NCBI GenBank assembly: GCA_964553925.1
Contig: CAZKNR010000035.1
Location: 17,386-81,385, forward strand
Length of the DNA: 64,000 nucleotides
Direction of reading: 5' to 3'
Origin: DAISKN01 sp964553925
Lineage (GTDB): Bacteria; Acidobacteriota; Vicinamibacteria; Marinacidobacterales; SMYC01
Below the pieces are notes generated by a model, which searched no databases, was not told where the DNA came from, and worked only from the letters and a program-made list of their open reading frames with translations. The position numbers and the translations under genes were made by a program. Shown in pieces: positions 42,331 to 50,387 of the stretch (positions within the stretch are counted from its first letter, which is position 1; the number at the start of each line of letters is the position of its first letter).

Positions 42331-43128
42331 CTAACAGATTGATTCGCGCACGTCCAGACGAGGGCGGCCGGTGCGCTGCAGCTCCTTCGTCTCCGTGAGG
42401 AGGTAAGACGTTCCGAGGGTCCCGTCGGCGAAGAGGTTCAGACTCCGGCAGGTGCTCGCTTCGAAGCTCCAGAGGGTGACCTCCATGCCCGAGAAGTCCA
42501 TCACCGGATTCCCCCGGTACTGGCCGGCGGAGCGGAGGCCGGCGAAGGAAGGCCAGGGACGAGTGTCCGCCCCTTCAGAGAAGAGCCGGCGCAGGACCAG
42601 CCTTTGAACTCCGATGGCGCGGCATCTCTCGAGGAACTCCTCGACTCCCCGTTCGTTGTGCTCGTTCACGACCGCGGAGACCTTCACGGGGATCGCGGCC
42701 CGATCCAGGATGCGCGCGAGGTCGGGAACGTGCCGCGAGCCCATGAGCTTCTCGTAGATCCTGGGCTCGAACGAGGGGAAGGAGATCGCGGCGCGATCGT
42801 AGAGGTTGAAGACCGCGAGCTTCTTCAACGAGAGGACGCCGTTTGTGTGGACCGAGATCCGAGCGGCGGGATGGAGCCGGCGCCGCAGCTCCTCGATGAG
42901 CTCCCCTTCGTATCGATAGAGGTGCGGATCGGTCACGGTTCCGGTGAAAACGATCTCGTGCACCCTTTCCACGTTCACTTTTTCGATGAAGCCGTCGAGG
43001 TTCCGCAGAGGCCAGAGGCCGAGGTTCGACCGGTTTACCTGATCTGGGAGTCCCTTCCCGATACACCACGGACAGGCGCGGTTGCAGGGGCCGGCGAAGA
43101 GGATGTTCGCGAAATCAAACACGGTCAA
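42331..43128 (-). CDS. radical SAM enzyme, short
   Basis: From a TTG that overlaps the upstream stop (TTGA) the product has 265 residues. The cluster motif is CNRACPWC (CxxxCxxC) near residue 15, followed by a partial TIM barrel (HEIVFTGTVTDP, ISVHTNGVLSL, AAISFPSFEP, VSAVVNEHNERG). A later cysteine (STCRSLNLF) might bind a second cofactor but no full auxiliary cluster is visible. A longer frame to 43272 would overlap the upstream gene by 148 bp. The substrate is unknown; it is coupled to the HemN-like gene. Confidence 0.88.
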   Translation of the reverse strand: MTVFDFANILFAGPCNRACPWCIGKGLPDQVNRSNLGLWPLRNLDGFIEKVNVERVHEIVFTGTVTDPHLYRYEGELIEELRRRLHPAARISVHTNGVLSLKKLAVFNLYDRAAISFPSFEPRIYEKLMGSRHVPDLARILDRAAIPVKVSAVVNEHNERGVEEFLERCRAIGVQRLVLRRLFSEGADTRPWPSFAGLRSAGQYRGNPVMDFSGMEVTLWSFEASTCRSLNLFADGTLGTSYLLTETKELQRTGRPRLDVRESIC

Positions 43129-44585
43129 ACGAGGACCGGCTCGTCGGCGAGCCTTCGGGCGGACCTTCGGTGCCGCTCGAAATCTTCCGCCTGCTCGGGA
43201 TCGCGCGAGAGGAGATACCGCTGAATCGACGGCGCGTAGAAGAGCGCGTGGATTCCGTTTTTGTGATCGCACCCGGAGGCCGTCAGCCGGAGCGTGTCCT
43301 CGGCGGCGGAGTACTCCATAAGCCTCTCGCGCAGCACGAAGTGGACCGCTTCAGGGTAAGCGTCTTCCAGTGTGACGCCAAACTTACGCTCGAACGAGGC
43401 GAGGTGGATCTCACCGAAGTAGAAGCTCACCGAGCACATCTTCCCCATCATCTGGACCGCGGGGAGGTCGTAGAGGTCCTGAATCGGAAGCCTCCCCGCT
43501 TCGACGCTCCTCAAGTAGGGCGGGAGCGCCTTCGCGGCGGCGCCGTCGTTGTAGGCGATGGTGGTGTCGGTGAAGGTCTGGGCGCCGAGACCGAGCCCGA
43601 GGTAGGGAAGGCCCTCCGTCACCCGGCGCGCGAGGTAGGAGCTCGTTCCCACGTCGCCGGGAACGCGGCTCCAGGTCGTCTTGCCGGCAGTCGCGAAAAA
43701 GCCGGCGTCGAGGAGCATGGCTTTCGCGAGCCTCTCCATGGGCCGGACCCGTTCGAGCGTCACCGCGGGCGCCTGGTGAGAGATCCGCGTGAGCTTGTAG
43801 CGCATCCGGTAGAGCGTGATGTATTCGGGGCCGAGATCGATGGCGTGGCGCACCGTGGCTCGCCAGCTCTCGAGAGACTGGTCCTTGAACCCATACATCA
43901 GATCGAGATTCAGCCTGCGAAACCCAGCGTCGCGGATGTTCCCGACCGCGGCCTCATGGGTCTCGGCGCCGTTCGCCTCCCGGTTCAGTACCTTCAGCAG
44001 ATCGGGCTCGATAACCTGGATGCCCATGCTGATGCGATCGATCCCCGACTCGCGGTAGGCGCAAAGCTTCGAAGGCTCGGCGGCCGCGATCTTGGGCGTG
44101 GTCTCGATGCTGATGTCGGCACCCTCGCGAAACCTCGCCCGCTCGCGCACGACCGAGACGAGGCGGGCAATCTCGTCCGCCGGGACGAATGACGGCGTTC
44201 CCCCGCCGATGTCGAACCCCGCGAGGGTCTTCGTCCCGAGCTCGATCGCCTCATCGTAGAGAGAGAGCTCAGAGAGGAGCGCGTCCATATAGGCGGCGGC
44301 GCCCGAGTGCTCCGAGCGCCGGGTCACGGTGTACTCGCAGAAGGAACAGCGGGTCTCGCAGAAAGGGATATGGGCGTAGAGGCCGAGCTCGGAGATCGAG
44401 CGAAGTGCGGCGACCGTCGTCGTCTCCATCTCCTCACGCCGGACCCGATAGGGTCGCCACGTCGAGTCGTGGGCGACGGGGTAGGCGGTCGAGGACACGT
44501 GATGGTTCAGGAGACCGGCCTCGAACACGGCTTCGGGCTCGAAGCTTCCACGGTCCATGGAGTCGGGCTCGCGCCATATCGTCAT
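43125..44585 (-). CDS. HemN-like radical SAM protein
   Basis: A 486-residue radical SAM protein with the cluster motif CETRCSFC near residue 75. It has the HemN/HemW-type GGGTPSF motif after it, GIDRISMGIQ, and RRLNLDLMYGF. A HemN C-terminal domain (about residues 390-470) follows. It has about 70 extra residues at the N-terminus. Coproporphyrinogen oxidase, HemW-like haem chaperone or a methyltransferase-type role cannot be told apart. It is the middle gene of a three-gene operon, with 4 bp overlaps on both sides, next to a flavin reductase-like gene. Confidence 0.9.
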   Translation of the reverse strand: MTIWREPDSMDRGSFEPEAVFEAGLLNHHVSSTAYPVAHDSTWRPYRVRREEMETTTVAALRSISELGLYAHIPFCETRCSFCEYTVTRRSEHSGAAAYMDALLSELSLYDEAIELGTKTLAGFDIGGGTPSFVPADEIARLVSVVRERARFREGADISIETTPKIAAAEPSKLCAYRESGIDRISMGIQVIEPDLLKVLNREANGAETHEAAVGNIRDAGFRRLNLDLMYGFKDQSLESWRATVRHAIDLGPEYITLYRMRYKLTRISHQAPAVTLERVRPMERLAKAMLLDAGFFATAGKTTWSRVPGDVGTSSYLARRVTEGLPYLGLGLGAQTFTDTTIAYNDGAAAKALPPYLRSVEAGRLPIQDLYDLPAVQMMGKMCSVSFYFGEIHLASFERKFGVTLEDAYPEAVHFVLRERLMEYSAAEDTLRLTASGCDHKNGIHALFYAPSIQRYLLSRDPEQAEDFERHRRSARRLADEPVLV

Positions 44586-46174
44586 CGCGTGCCTCCGGAG
44601 AGGTATCCGCAGGCGATGCCCGAACCTCTGGCGATGCACGCGGCGAGATACCCGCGGCGGCCGGTCTCGGAGCGAAACACGACCGCGCCTTTCTCGGCGA
44701 GCCGCCGGAGCTCCGGGATCCTTCCCCGCAGCTCCTCGAGCCGGATCGCCGGTGCTCCACCGCCGCGCTTCCCGTCGACGTCCACGACGACGAGATCCTT
44801 CGCTCCTTCGACCTCCGCCGCGGAGTAGGCCCGCGCCTTTCCCGATCGAGAGGCGGAGGCCACCGTTCCCACGACGTTCACGGCATCGCGGGCGACGGCG
44901 AACGGCGCCTGGTAGGCGAGGTCGATCCGGGCCAGATCGGACACGCCGAGTTTCCCAAGGACCGCCGCCGCGAGGACGTCGATCCGTTTGTCGGTTCCCG
45001 GCCCTCCCACCACCTCGGCTCCAAGGAGACGGCCTTGCCTCCGGTCGAAATGGATCTCGACGGACAGGTCGGAGGCGCCGGAGAGAAACGAATCGTGGCT
45101 CGGAGCATGGATACGCGCGGCACCGACCTCGGGCTCGGCGCCGGAGGTCCATCCGGTCCGCGCGAGAACGACGTCCGAGGCCCGGACGATCGACGTCCCC
45201 AGCATCCCGCGGAGCTTCTCGTCCCCCCCCGCGGCATTCGCTCCCGCGACCTGCGCCGTTCGATCCGCGACCGCGGCCTGCGCCGTCCAGAACGTTTTTC
45301 CGGTGACGGCGTGCTCGACACCGACCGCCACCCCGCAGGCATAGACGTCCGGAAGCGTCGTGGCGCAGCGAGAGTCGATCCAGAGAGAGCCGTCGGCGTT
45401 CGTCCTTGCGCCCGCGCTTCTCAAAAGCTCGGTGCGCGGCTCGACGCCAGCGGCGACGACGACCAGATCCGCACCGAGCGTCGTACCGTCGTCGAATCGA
45501 AGCTCGCGTATCGTCTTGCCGCCGGAAACGGACACGAGCGTCCGGTTTACGAGCACGTTCGCCCCCGCCGCCTCCAGGCTCTCCCGAGCGCGAAGGCTCG
45601 CCCACGAAGAGAAGTCATGCAAGATTCTTTCGCCGCGCTCGACGAGCGCCACTCGCACCTTCGGGCGCCGGCGCAGGAAGCCGTCGGCGGCCTCGACCCC
45701 GAAATAGCCCCCGCCGAGAATCACGACGCGCTTCGCGCCCCGCCCGAGAAGTCGCAGGATGCCCTTGAGGTCGGAAAGCCTCCGGAATCGGAAGACGTTC
45801 CCGGCGTCCGAGAGTCCTTCGACCGGAGGAACGATCGACCGCGCGCCCGTGGCGACGACGAGGCGCTCGTACGGGATGTTCTTTCCCGAAGCGTCGATTA
45901 CGTGTCTCGCGGCGTCGATGCCGGCGACCTCGACCCCGGTCCTCACCTCCACGTTGTAGTTGTCCCGGAAGAACCGGGCCTTCTCGCGATCGAGCTTCGC
46001 CAGCGAATCGACTTCGCCTCCGAGTGCGTGGGCGAGCCCGCCGATGGCATAGCTCACCTCCGGCGCTCGCTCGAGGAGAAGAATCTCGGCGCGCTCGTCG
46101 GTCTCACGGGCCCGGGCCGCGGCCGCAGGTCCGCTGAACGCGCCTCCGATGACGACGATCTTCGAAACAGGCAT
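44582..46174 (-). CDS. CoA-disulfide-reductase-like FAD oxidoreductase with rhodanese-like tail, redox cysteines absent
   Basis: A 530-residue flavoprotein with FAD motif VVIGGAFSGPAAAARARE and NADH motif VVILGGGYFGVEAADGFL, and the DVYACGVAVG segment that closes the FAD site. In this family the redox cysteine lies in S-x-x-N-C-G; here the segment is SYAIGGLAHA, so Cys is Gly45. A dimerisation domain follows (about 340-450). The last 80 residues look like rhodanese, but its catalytic Cys is replaced by Ser in VVFRSETGRRGY. AGGAG lies eight bases before the ATG. It is first in the operon with two radical SAM genes and may supply electrons to them. Confidence 0.9.
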   Translation of the reverse strand: MPVSKIVVIGGAFSGPAAAARARETDERAEILLLERAPEVSYAIGGLAHALGGEVDSLAKLDREKARFFRDNYNVEVRTGVEVAGIDAARHVIDASGKNIPYERLVVATGARSIVPPVEGLSDAGNVFRFRRLSDLKGILRLLGRGAKRVVILGGGYFGVEAADGFLRRRPKVRVALVERGERILHDFSSWASLRARESLEAAGANVLVNRTLVSVSGGKTIRELRFDDGTTLGADLVVVAAGVEPRTELLRSAGARTNADGSLWIDSRCATTLPDVYACGVAVGVEHAVTGKTFWTAQAAVADRTAQVAGANAAGGDEKLRGMLGTSIVRASDVVLARTGWTSGAEPEVGAARIHAPSHDSFLSGASDLSVEIHFDRRQGRLLGAEVVGGPGTDKRIDVLAAAVLGKLGVSDLARIDLAYQAPFAVARDAVNVVGTVASASRSGKARAYSAAEVEGAKDLVVVDVDGKRGGGAPAIRLEELRGRIPELRRLAEKGAVVFRSETGRRGYLAACIARGSGIACGYLSGGTR

Positions 46175-46208
46175 GGGGGGTCTCCTGTACCGAGTCCGAC
46201 TGCGAAGG

Positions 46209-46221
46209 TTGCACGGTGCAA
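46209..46221. promoter_or_regulatory. 13-bp palindrome, candidate operator
   Basis: TTGCAC-G-GTGCAA is a perfect dyad centred about 40 bp upstream of the oxidoreductase start codon. That is a typical place for a repressor or activator site controlling the radical SAM operon. Confidence 0.4.
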
Positions 46222-46464
46222 TGGAAAGTTTGACTTCAGTGTACCGAACGGAAACGCGCCCGTCGAGACCGCCCGGTGGACTCCTCAGTCGCGGGCAACG
46301 AGCCGCTCAAAAGGCGGGGCGGGGCGAGAAACTCGAATCGTCAGGAGAGCACTTCATTGGGCCTTGAAAAAATACTGTAACTACACTAAAACAATTGACT
46401 TATTAAACGATCTGCAGCTAAGCGACCGCGTTGTGGATTCCGGAATCACGTCGATCGTCGAAAA

Positions 46465-46478
46465 TCACTGCGCAGTGA
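46465..46478. promoter_or_regulatory. 14-bp palindrome in the AT-rich stretch
   Basis: TCACTGCGCAGTGA is a perfect palindrome about 40 bp downstream of the broken DUF5946 gene. It could be a protein-binding site or a remnant of a former promoter; no regulator is identified. Confidence 0.35.
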
Positions 46479-46518
46479 ATTTGACCAAAAATGGATGTAT
46501 TTTTTATGATACCGACGC

Positions 46519-47027
46519 TCACTCGCCGCGTCGCGACTCCCGAGCCAGCAGCCAGCCGTGAATCGTGGAGTGATGCGGAGACCAGGCGGCCCACGCGCAC
46601 TCAGCCCAGGTCCGGACGAGCTTCCGGTGCTCCACGGCGTCGACAGCTGCGTGGACGTCTTTGACCGTGACCGCGCCGCGGGAGGCGGGAGGTGCGAGCC
46701 AAACGAAGCGGCCTTTCGGCTCGGCGGCGGCCTGAAGGAACGCCGTCGCACGCGCCGGCTCGACGCCCCGCTCGAGAACCAGGCAGAGACTTATCAAGTG
46801 CAGCGCCACGGACTGAATACTCTGAGCCGAGGGTCGCCCGGGGTGCTGCACGGCATAGGCATCGACGGTCAATCGGTGGAGCGATCATAAGAGAGATCGG
46901 AGTACTCCCGAGCCACGACTTCGCCATAGACCGCCCAGCAGCCGGGCGAAGACTCCATGTAGCGATGCGTCGGACCCTCCTGGTCCGCAAACATCGCTCC
47001 GCATCCGATACAGGCGACACCAGCCAT
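46519..47027 (-). pseudogene. DUF5946 protein, frameshifted
   Basis: The first frame (from the ATG at 47027) gives 52 residues with CIGCG and LAREYSD-like VAREYSDLSY, then stops. The second frame, from about 46875 downstream, continues with HRLTVDAYAVQHPG and SVALHLISLCL to the end of a typical DUF5946 domain. The join needs one base near 46875-46890. It follows the MBL-fold gene by 8 bp in the same direction. It is either a genuine loss or a sequence error. Confidence 0.78.
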
Positions 47028-47034
47028 CTCGGCC

Positions 47035-47958
47035 CTAGATCTCCATCAAGTCTCTGCCGACGATGACCGGCCCTCGAAAATGAGCTCGAGCGGCGTCGAG
47101 CCACATCGACTCGGTCACCTCAGGGTCGTCGGCGGGGATGAGATGGGAGAGAACGAGGGTCTTCACCCCTGCCGCCTCCGCGACGCGCGCGGCGTCCTCA
47201 ACCGGGGCCTGGAGAGAGAGGATGCTTTCCTTGAGACCCGGCGCGCTTCCGACCCTGGCCGCGAGGCGGTCGAGAGCCGGGAGGTACAGCGCCGAGTGAA
47301 CGAGGACGTCGGCGCCCCGCGCGAGATCGACGAGGTTGTCGGAGCGCTTCGTATCCCCGGAGATGACGATCGATCGGTCGGGCGCGTCGAAGCGATAGGC
47401 GAACGCCGGCACCATGGGAGGATGATCCACCAGGGCCGCCGTCACCTTCAGGTTCTCGTCCTCCATGACGAGGCCGCCCTCACCGAGCTCGTGGACCTGG
47501 ACGAGAGGCTCGAGCGGCACCCGTCTTTCGGTCGCGATTCGAGCTTCGATATCGTACGCGTTCATCTCGAAGAAGAGCTCCGTCATTCGTTCGAGCGGCG
47601 GCGGCCCCCACGTGTCAACCCGGGTTCGCAGCCCGGCGGTCCACGCGAGCCAGATCAAATTGCCGTAATCGGCGGTATGGTCCGAATGCTGATGGGTGAT
47701 GAAGACGTGCCGGAGAGTCGAGACCGGCACGTCGGCGAAGACCAGCTGGCGCGCTACGCCGTCACCGCAGTCGACGACGTACGCCGTCCCGTTCGCCCCG
47801 TTCGTTACGATCACCTGCGACGACCCCGAGCTCGCTTTCCGCGGACGCGGCCCGCCGCCGGTCCCAAGGAGGATGAGCCGGGTCGAAGCCCTCTTCGTTT
47901 CACGCCCTTGAGCGAGCGAGAGCCCCAGAGCGCCCGCGAGAAACGCGCGTCGGTTCAT
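47035..47958 (-). CDS. exported MBL-fold metallohydrolase
   Basis: A 307-residue protein. A twin-arginine-type signal (MNRRAFLAGALGLSLAQG) leads to a metallo-beta-lactamase fold related to RNase Z and arylsulfatase-like hydrolases. Metal ligands appear as FITHQHSDHTAD (HxHxDH), then VDHPP, GDTKRSD, and LSHLIP near the end. Export through Tat would fit folding with bound metal in the cytoplasm. Substrate not predictable. It is upstream of the broken DUF5946 gene and divergent from the membrane-protein gene at 48022. Confidence 0.88.
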   Translation of the reverse strand: MNRRAFLAGALGLSLAQGRETKRASTRLILLGTGGGPRPRKASSGSSQVIVTNGANGTAYVVDCGDGVARQLVFADVPVSTLRHVFITHQHSDHTADYGNLIWLAWTAGLRTRVDTWGPPPLERMTELFFEMNAYDIEARIATERRVPLEPLVQVHELGEGGLVMEDENLKVTAALVDHPPMVPAFAYRFDAPDRSIVISGDTKRSDNLVDLARGADVLVHSALYLPALDRLAARVGSAPGLKESILSLQAPVEDAARVAEAAGVKTLVLSHLIPADDPEVTESMWLDAARAHFRGPVIVGRDLMEI

Positions 47959-48021
47959 GTCCCGGCGTCATTTCACGACAGAACGTCCGAAGGGGGTATA
48001 TTCCCGCTCGGGAGGTGAGCC

Positions 48022-48930
48022 ATGTCGATTTTCGGAAAGAGCCTTCGTGACTACTTCTTCTTCGTACGCATCGGAATCATTCTCATTCTCGTCATGGGCG
48101 TCGTTCGGTTTGCCCTGGGGCTCTCGGGAGTGCCCTACGAGAAGTCGACCCATCTCGCCAGCTTGACGATCCTCGGCTGGATCCTCGCCGTCATCTACGG
48201 TCATCTCGCCCGGGTGAAGAGCTTCGGTCGCTATCGGCAGTTGCTTCCGATAGCGTTCGCCCTCGCGGTCACGATGTACGGCTTCATCATCACCGCCATC
48301 GTGGTCGAGTCGCAGGGGAGTCTTCACGGCTACTTCCACGCTCCGGGATCGGGCCTCATGCCCGGCGGAATGAGTGTTCCGGATCACGTCATCGGCCAGC
48401 TCCTCGCGATGTTGGCCACGACGGTCTTTCTATGGGGCCTGGCGAGCCTGGGATTTGCGCTCTCTTCTCATCTCGGCTATCTCCGAAACGCCTTCGTCTG
48501 GCTCGCGGCGATCGCCGTCTTGCGGACGCTCGTTGGAGCGCTCGGCGCGCCCTACGGTTGGGGAACCTGGCCAACCAGCTTGACCCTGGCGGCCATCGTG
48601 CTTTCTTTCTATTACGGCTACCGCGCGTCGGCGAGCGGATTCAGCGGATATAAAGACGCGATCCTCATCGGGAGCACGCTCGCGGTTTTCATGAGCCTCG
48701 TCGTGGTCTACGGGATTCTCGTCACCTCGGGCCTCGGCGTCCCGAGCTTCTTCCATTCTCCCGGCGAGGGTTTTCAGCCGTCCGGTATCTCGGTGGGGGA
48801 GCACATCGCCGGGCACCTGCGGATCGGAATGCCCTTCGGAATCTTTCTTCTGAGCCTCCTCGCCGGTATCGGCCTCGCGCTCGGGAAGAAAAGGGCTTTC
48901 ACCGCGGCTGGTCAGTCCGCACCAACATGA
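48022..48930 (+). CDS. tandemly duplicated membrane protein
   Basis: A 302-residue integral membrane protein with GGAGGTGA five bases before the ATG. It has about eight hydrophobic segments arranged as two similar halves. Each half ends in the same motif: FHAPGSGLMPGGMSVPDH (residues 105-122) and FHSPGEGFQPSGISVGEH (residues 244-261), followed by an (I/A)GxL helix. The conserved histidines suggest metal or haem binding. I do not recognise the family. A tail of about 30 residues is basic and polar. Confidence 0.8.
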   Translation: MSIFGKSLRDYFFFVRIGIILILVMGVVRFALGLSGVPYEKSTHLASLTILGWILAVIYGHLARVKSFGRYRQLLPIAFALAVTMYGFIITAIVVESQGSLHGYFHAPGSGLMPGGMSVPDHVIGQLLAMLATTVFLWGLASLGFALSSHLGYLRNAFVWLAAIAVLRTLVGALGAPYGWGTWPTSLTLAAIVLSFYYGYRASASGFSGYKDAILIGSTLAVFMSLVVVYGILVTSGLGVPSFFHSPGEGFQPSGISVGEHIAGHLRIGMPFGIFLLSLLAGIGLALGKKRAFTAAGQSAPT

Positions 48931-48955
48931 TGCGAGGACTTTCAAAGCACGAGAC

Positions 48956-49110
48956 TCACTCGTGCCGGAGCGACTTCAGCGGGTCGAGCGTGGTGGCGCG
49001 CCGGGCGGGAACGTAGCTTCCCGCAAGGGCCGCCGCGGCAAGGAGAATCGACACCATCGCGAAGATCGCCGGGCGTCCGGCCGAGAGCGGGCTCGACCTG
49101 AAGGCCCTGA
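48956..49110 (-). pseudogene. C-terminal remnant of an MacB/FtsX-type permease
   Basis: About 50 codons on the minus strand encode a final membrane helix and the tail SYVPARRATTLDPLKSLRHE, the typical end of MacB/FtsX-type ABC permeases, including the ADOP family common in Acidobacteriota. The rest of the gene is missing; the neighbouring secreted-protein gene begins its stop codon at the truncation point. This marks a deletion or insertion breakpoint. Confidence 0.7.
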
Positions 49111-49112
49111 GC

Positions 49113-50201
49113 CTAACGCTTCGAGCCGGAGAACGTCCCGCGCACGGTGCATCCGTGTTGGGGATAGAACTGGGTGTAGTTTCCCGTCATGTCGGTGCCC
49201 GAGGTCATGGATGCCTCGACGCGGACTTCCCCGGCGTCGCGATCATCGACGAACTGACCATGCATCGAGAGATTGCCGGCTGCGTCGATCGTGCCGGTGA
49301 GGTTTCCGCTGAAGTCTGGCCCACTGAGCGACGCGGTGAGGAGGCTACCGCTTTGCTGAACCACCATCGTCGTGTTGCTCGTTTGTCCCACATGCGAGGG
49401 GATGCAGCTTTCCACGATCCTGTCGGTGATATGCCACGTCCCCGAAGCGTCCGGAACGGACGGAGCAGGCGACGGGCCGGGGCTCCCCGTCGGCGATGAA
49501 GAGGGACCCGTCGAGGAGGTCGGCGCTGCCCCGCCTCCCGGCGGTTGCCCCGCCTCCGACGAGCCGGGCGTGCCGTCACCGTCGTTACCACCCGCAACGG
49601 CCACCGCTGCCGCGGCTGCGACGCCGCCGCCTGCCAGGAATCCGACCGCGACATTCGATAGGCCACCCGACACCGATCCCACGGCAACGGTGTTCCCCGC
49701 CGTCGTAACGAGCGCGGAGATCCCCTGAGGTTGGAAACCCGGTGGAACCAGCGGCTGATTCGCAACCGTGGCTCGAAGCGTGAGAGACACGGGAGTCGTT
49801 TCTGCTCCCGGGACCGCCGCGCAGCCGGTTTCGCTGACTTGAACGGAGTACTCTTCCGACTGCGACGTCCCTAAGCTTCCCGAGAGAAAGAACAAGTAGT
49901 ATTGGACCCGCTCGGTTTCGGCGAGTGGCTTGGGTAGGATGGCCCGAAGTTGTGTTTCCTCCTCGCGCTCCATCTCCACGAAGTACCAGGCGTCGGTTCG
50001 GCTGGCCTTGAAGTAGACCTGCGCGTTTCTGAGCGATCTCGACTCCGCAGGGTCGAATACCGCTTCGACGACCGGAAAGTCGTCGGTGCTCATGCAGGTC
50101 AGCGAATTGTGCTCGAAACTGGGTGTAGCGCCCATCTCGACTTGGGCGGATGCAGAGAAGACACTAGATAGCGAAACAAAGAGGAATCTGGCGATCCTCA
50201 T
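49113..50201 (-). CDS. modular secreted protein, paralogue of the one at 1522-2991
   Basis: A 362-residue exported protein (signal ending FSASAQ). Residues about 25-130 match the N-terminal module of 1522-2991 in order: the FEHNSLTC cysteine, AQVYFKASRTDAWYFVEM, ILPKPLAETERVQYY and SETGC. PPGFQPQGI, a Gly/Ala hydrophobic segment (GFLAGGGVAAAAAVAVAGG) and a Ser/Gly/Pro stalk follow. The C-terminal 110 residues (GTWHITDRIVESCIP to TVRGTFSGSKR) are a different beta-rich domain, resembling the lipocalin-like folds of secreted hypothetical proteins. It is a single gene, with an ABC permease remnant just downstream. Confidence 0.72.
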   Translation of the reverse strand: MRIARFLFVSLSSVFSASAQVEMGATPSFEHNSLTCMSTDDFPVVEAVFDPAESRSLRNAQVYFKASRTDAWYFVEMEREEETQLRAILPKPLAETERVQYYLFFLSGSLGTSQSEEYSVQVSETGCAAVPGAETTPVSLTLRATVANQPLVPPGFQPQGISALVTTAGNTVAVGSVSGGLSNVAVGFLAGGGVAAAAAVAVAGGNDGDGTPGSSEAGQPPGGGAAPTSSTGPSSSPTGSPGPSPAPSVPDASGTWHITDRIVESCIPSHVGQTSNTTMVVQQSGSLLTASLSGPDFSGNLTGTIDAAGNLSMHGQFVDDRDAGEVRVEASMTSGTDMTGNYTQFYPQHGCTVRGTFSGSKR

Positions 50202-50387
50202 GCGATCTCTCCTCGATTTGTGATGGATTCGGGTCTAATTGGAATGATCGCATATCTTTTCATCGTAGCCAACCTTCCGCCAAACTCGTAGCCGAGCGCG
50301 GGAGCTAGCCATCTTGATTCTCATCACGGTGAGTTTATGGACAGTGTTTTTCCTCCTCCTGTCAACGAAGCGGGTATTCTCGAGGAT

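Larger units (their letters stand above)
46175..46518. other. 344 bp intergenic stretch, AT-rich on its right side
   Basis: No gene is supported. The left end holds the ribosome-binding site and promoter region of the leftward oxidoreductase operon. Positions 46370-46510 are far richer in A+T than the surroundings. Two perfect palindromes occur here and are listed separately. Confidence 0.5.

Noticed and set aside
43128..43272. Longer start for the short radical SAM gene
   Set aside because: It would overlap the HemN-like gene by 148 bp and adds only basic, non-conserved residues; the TTG overlap start fits better.
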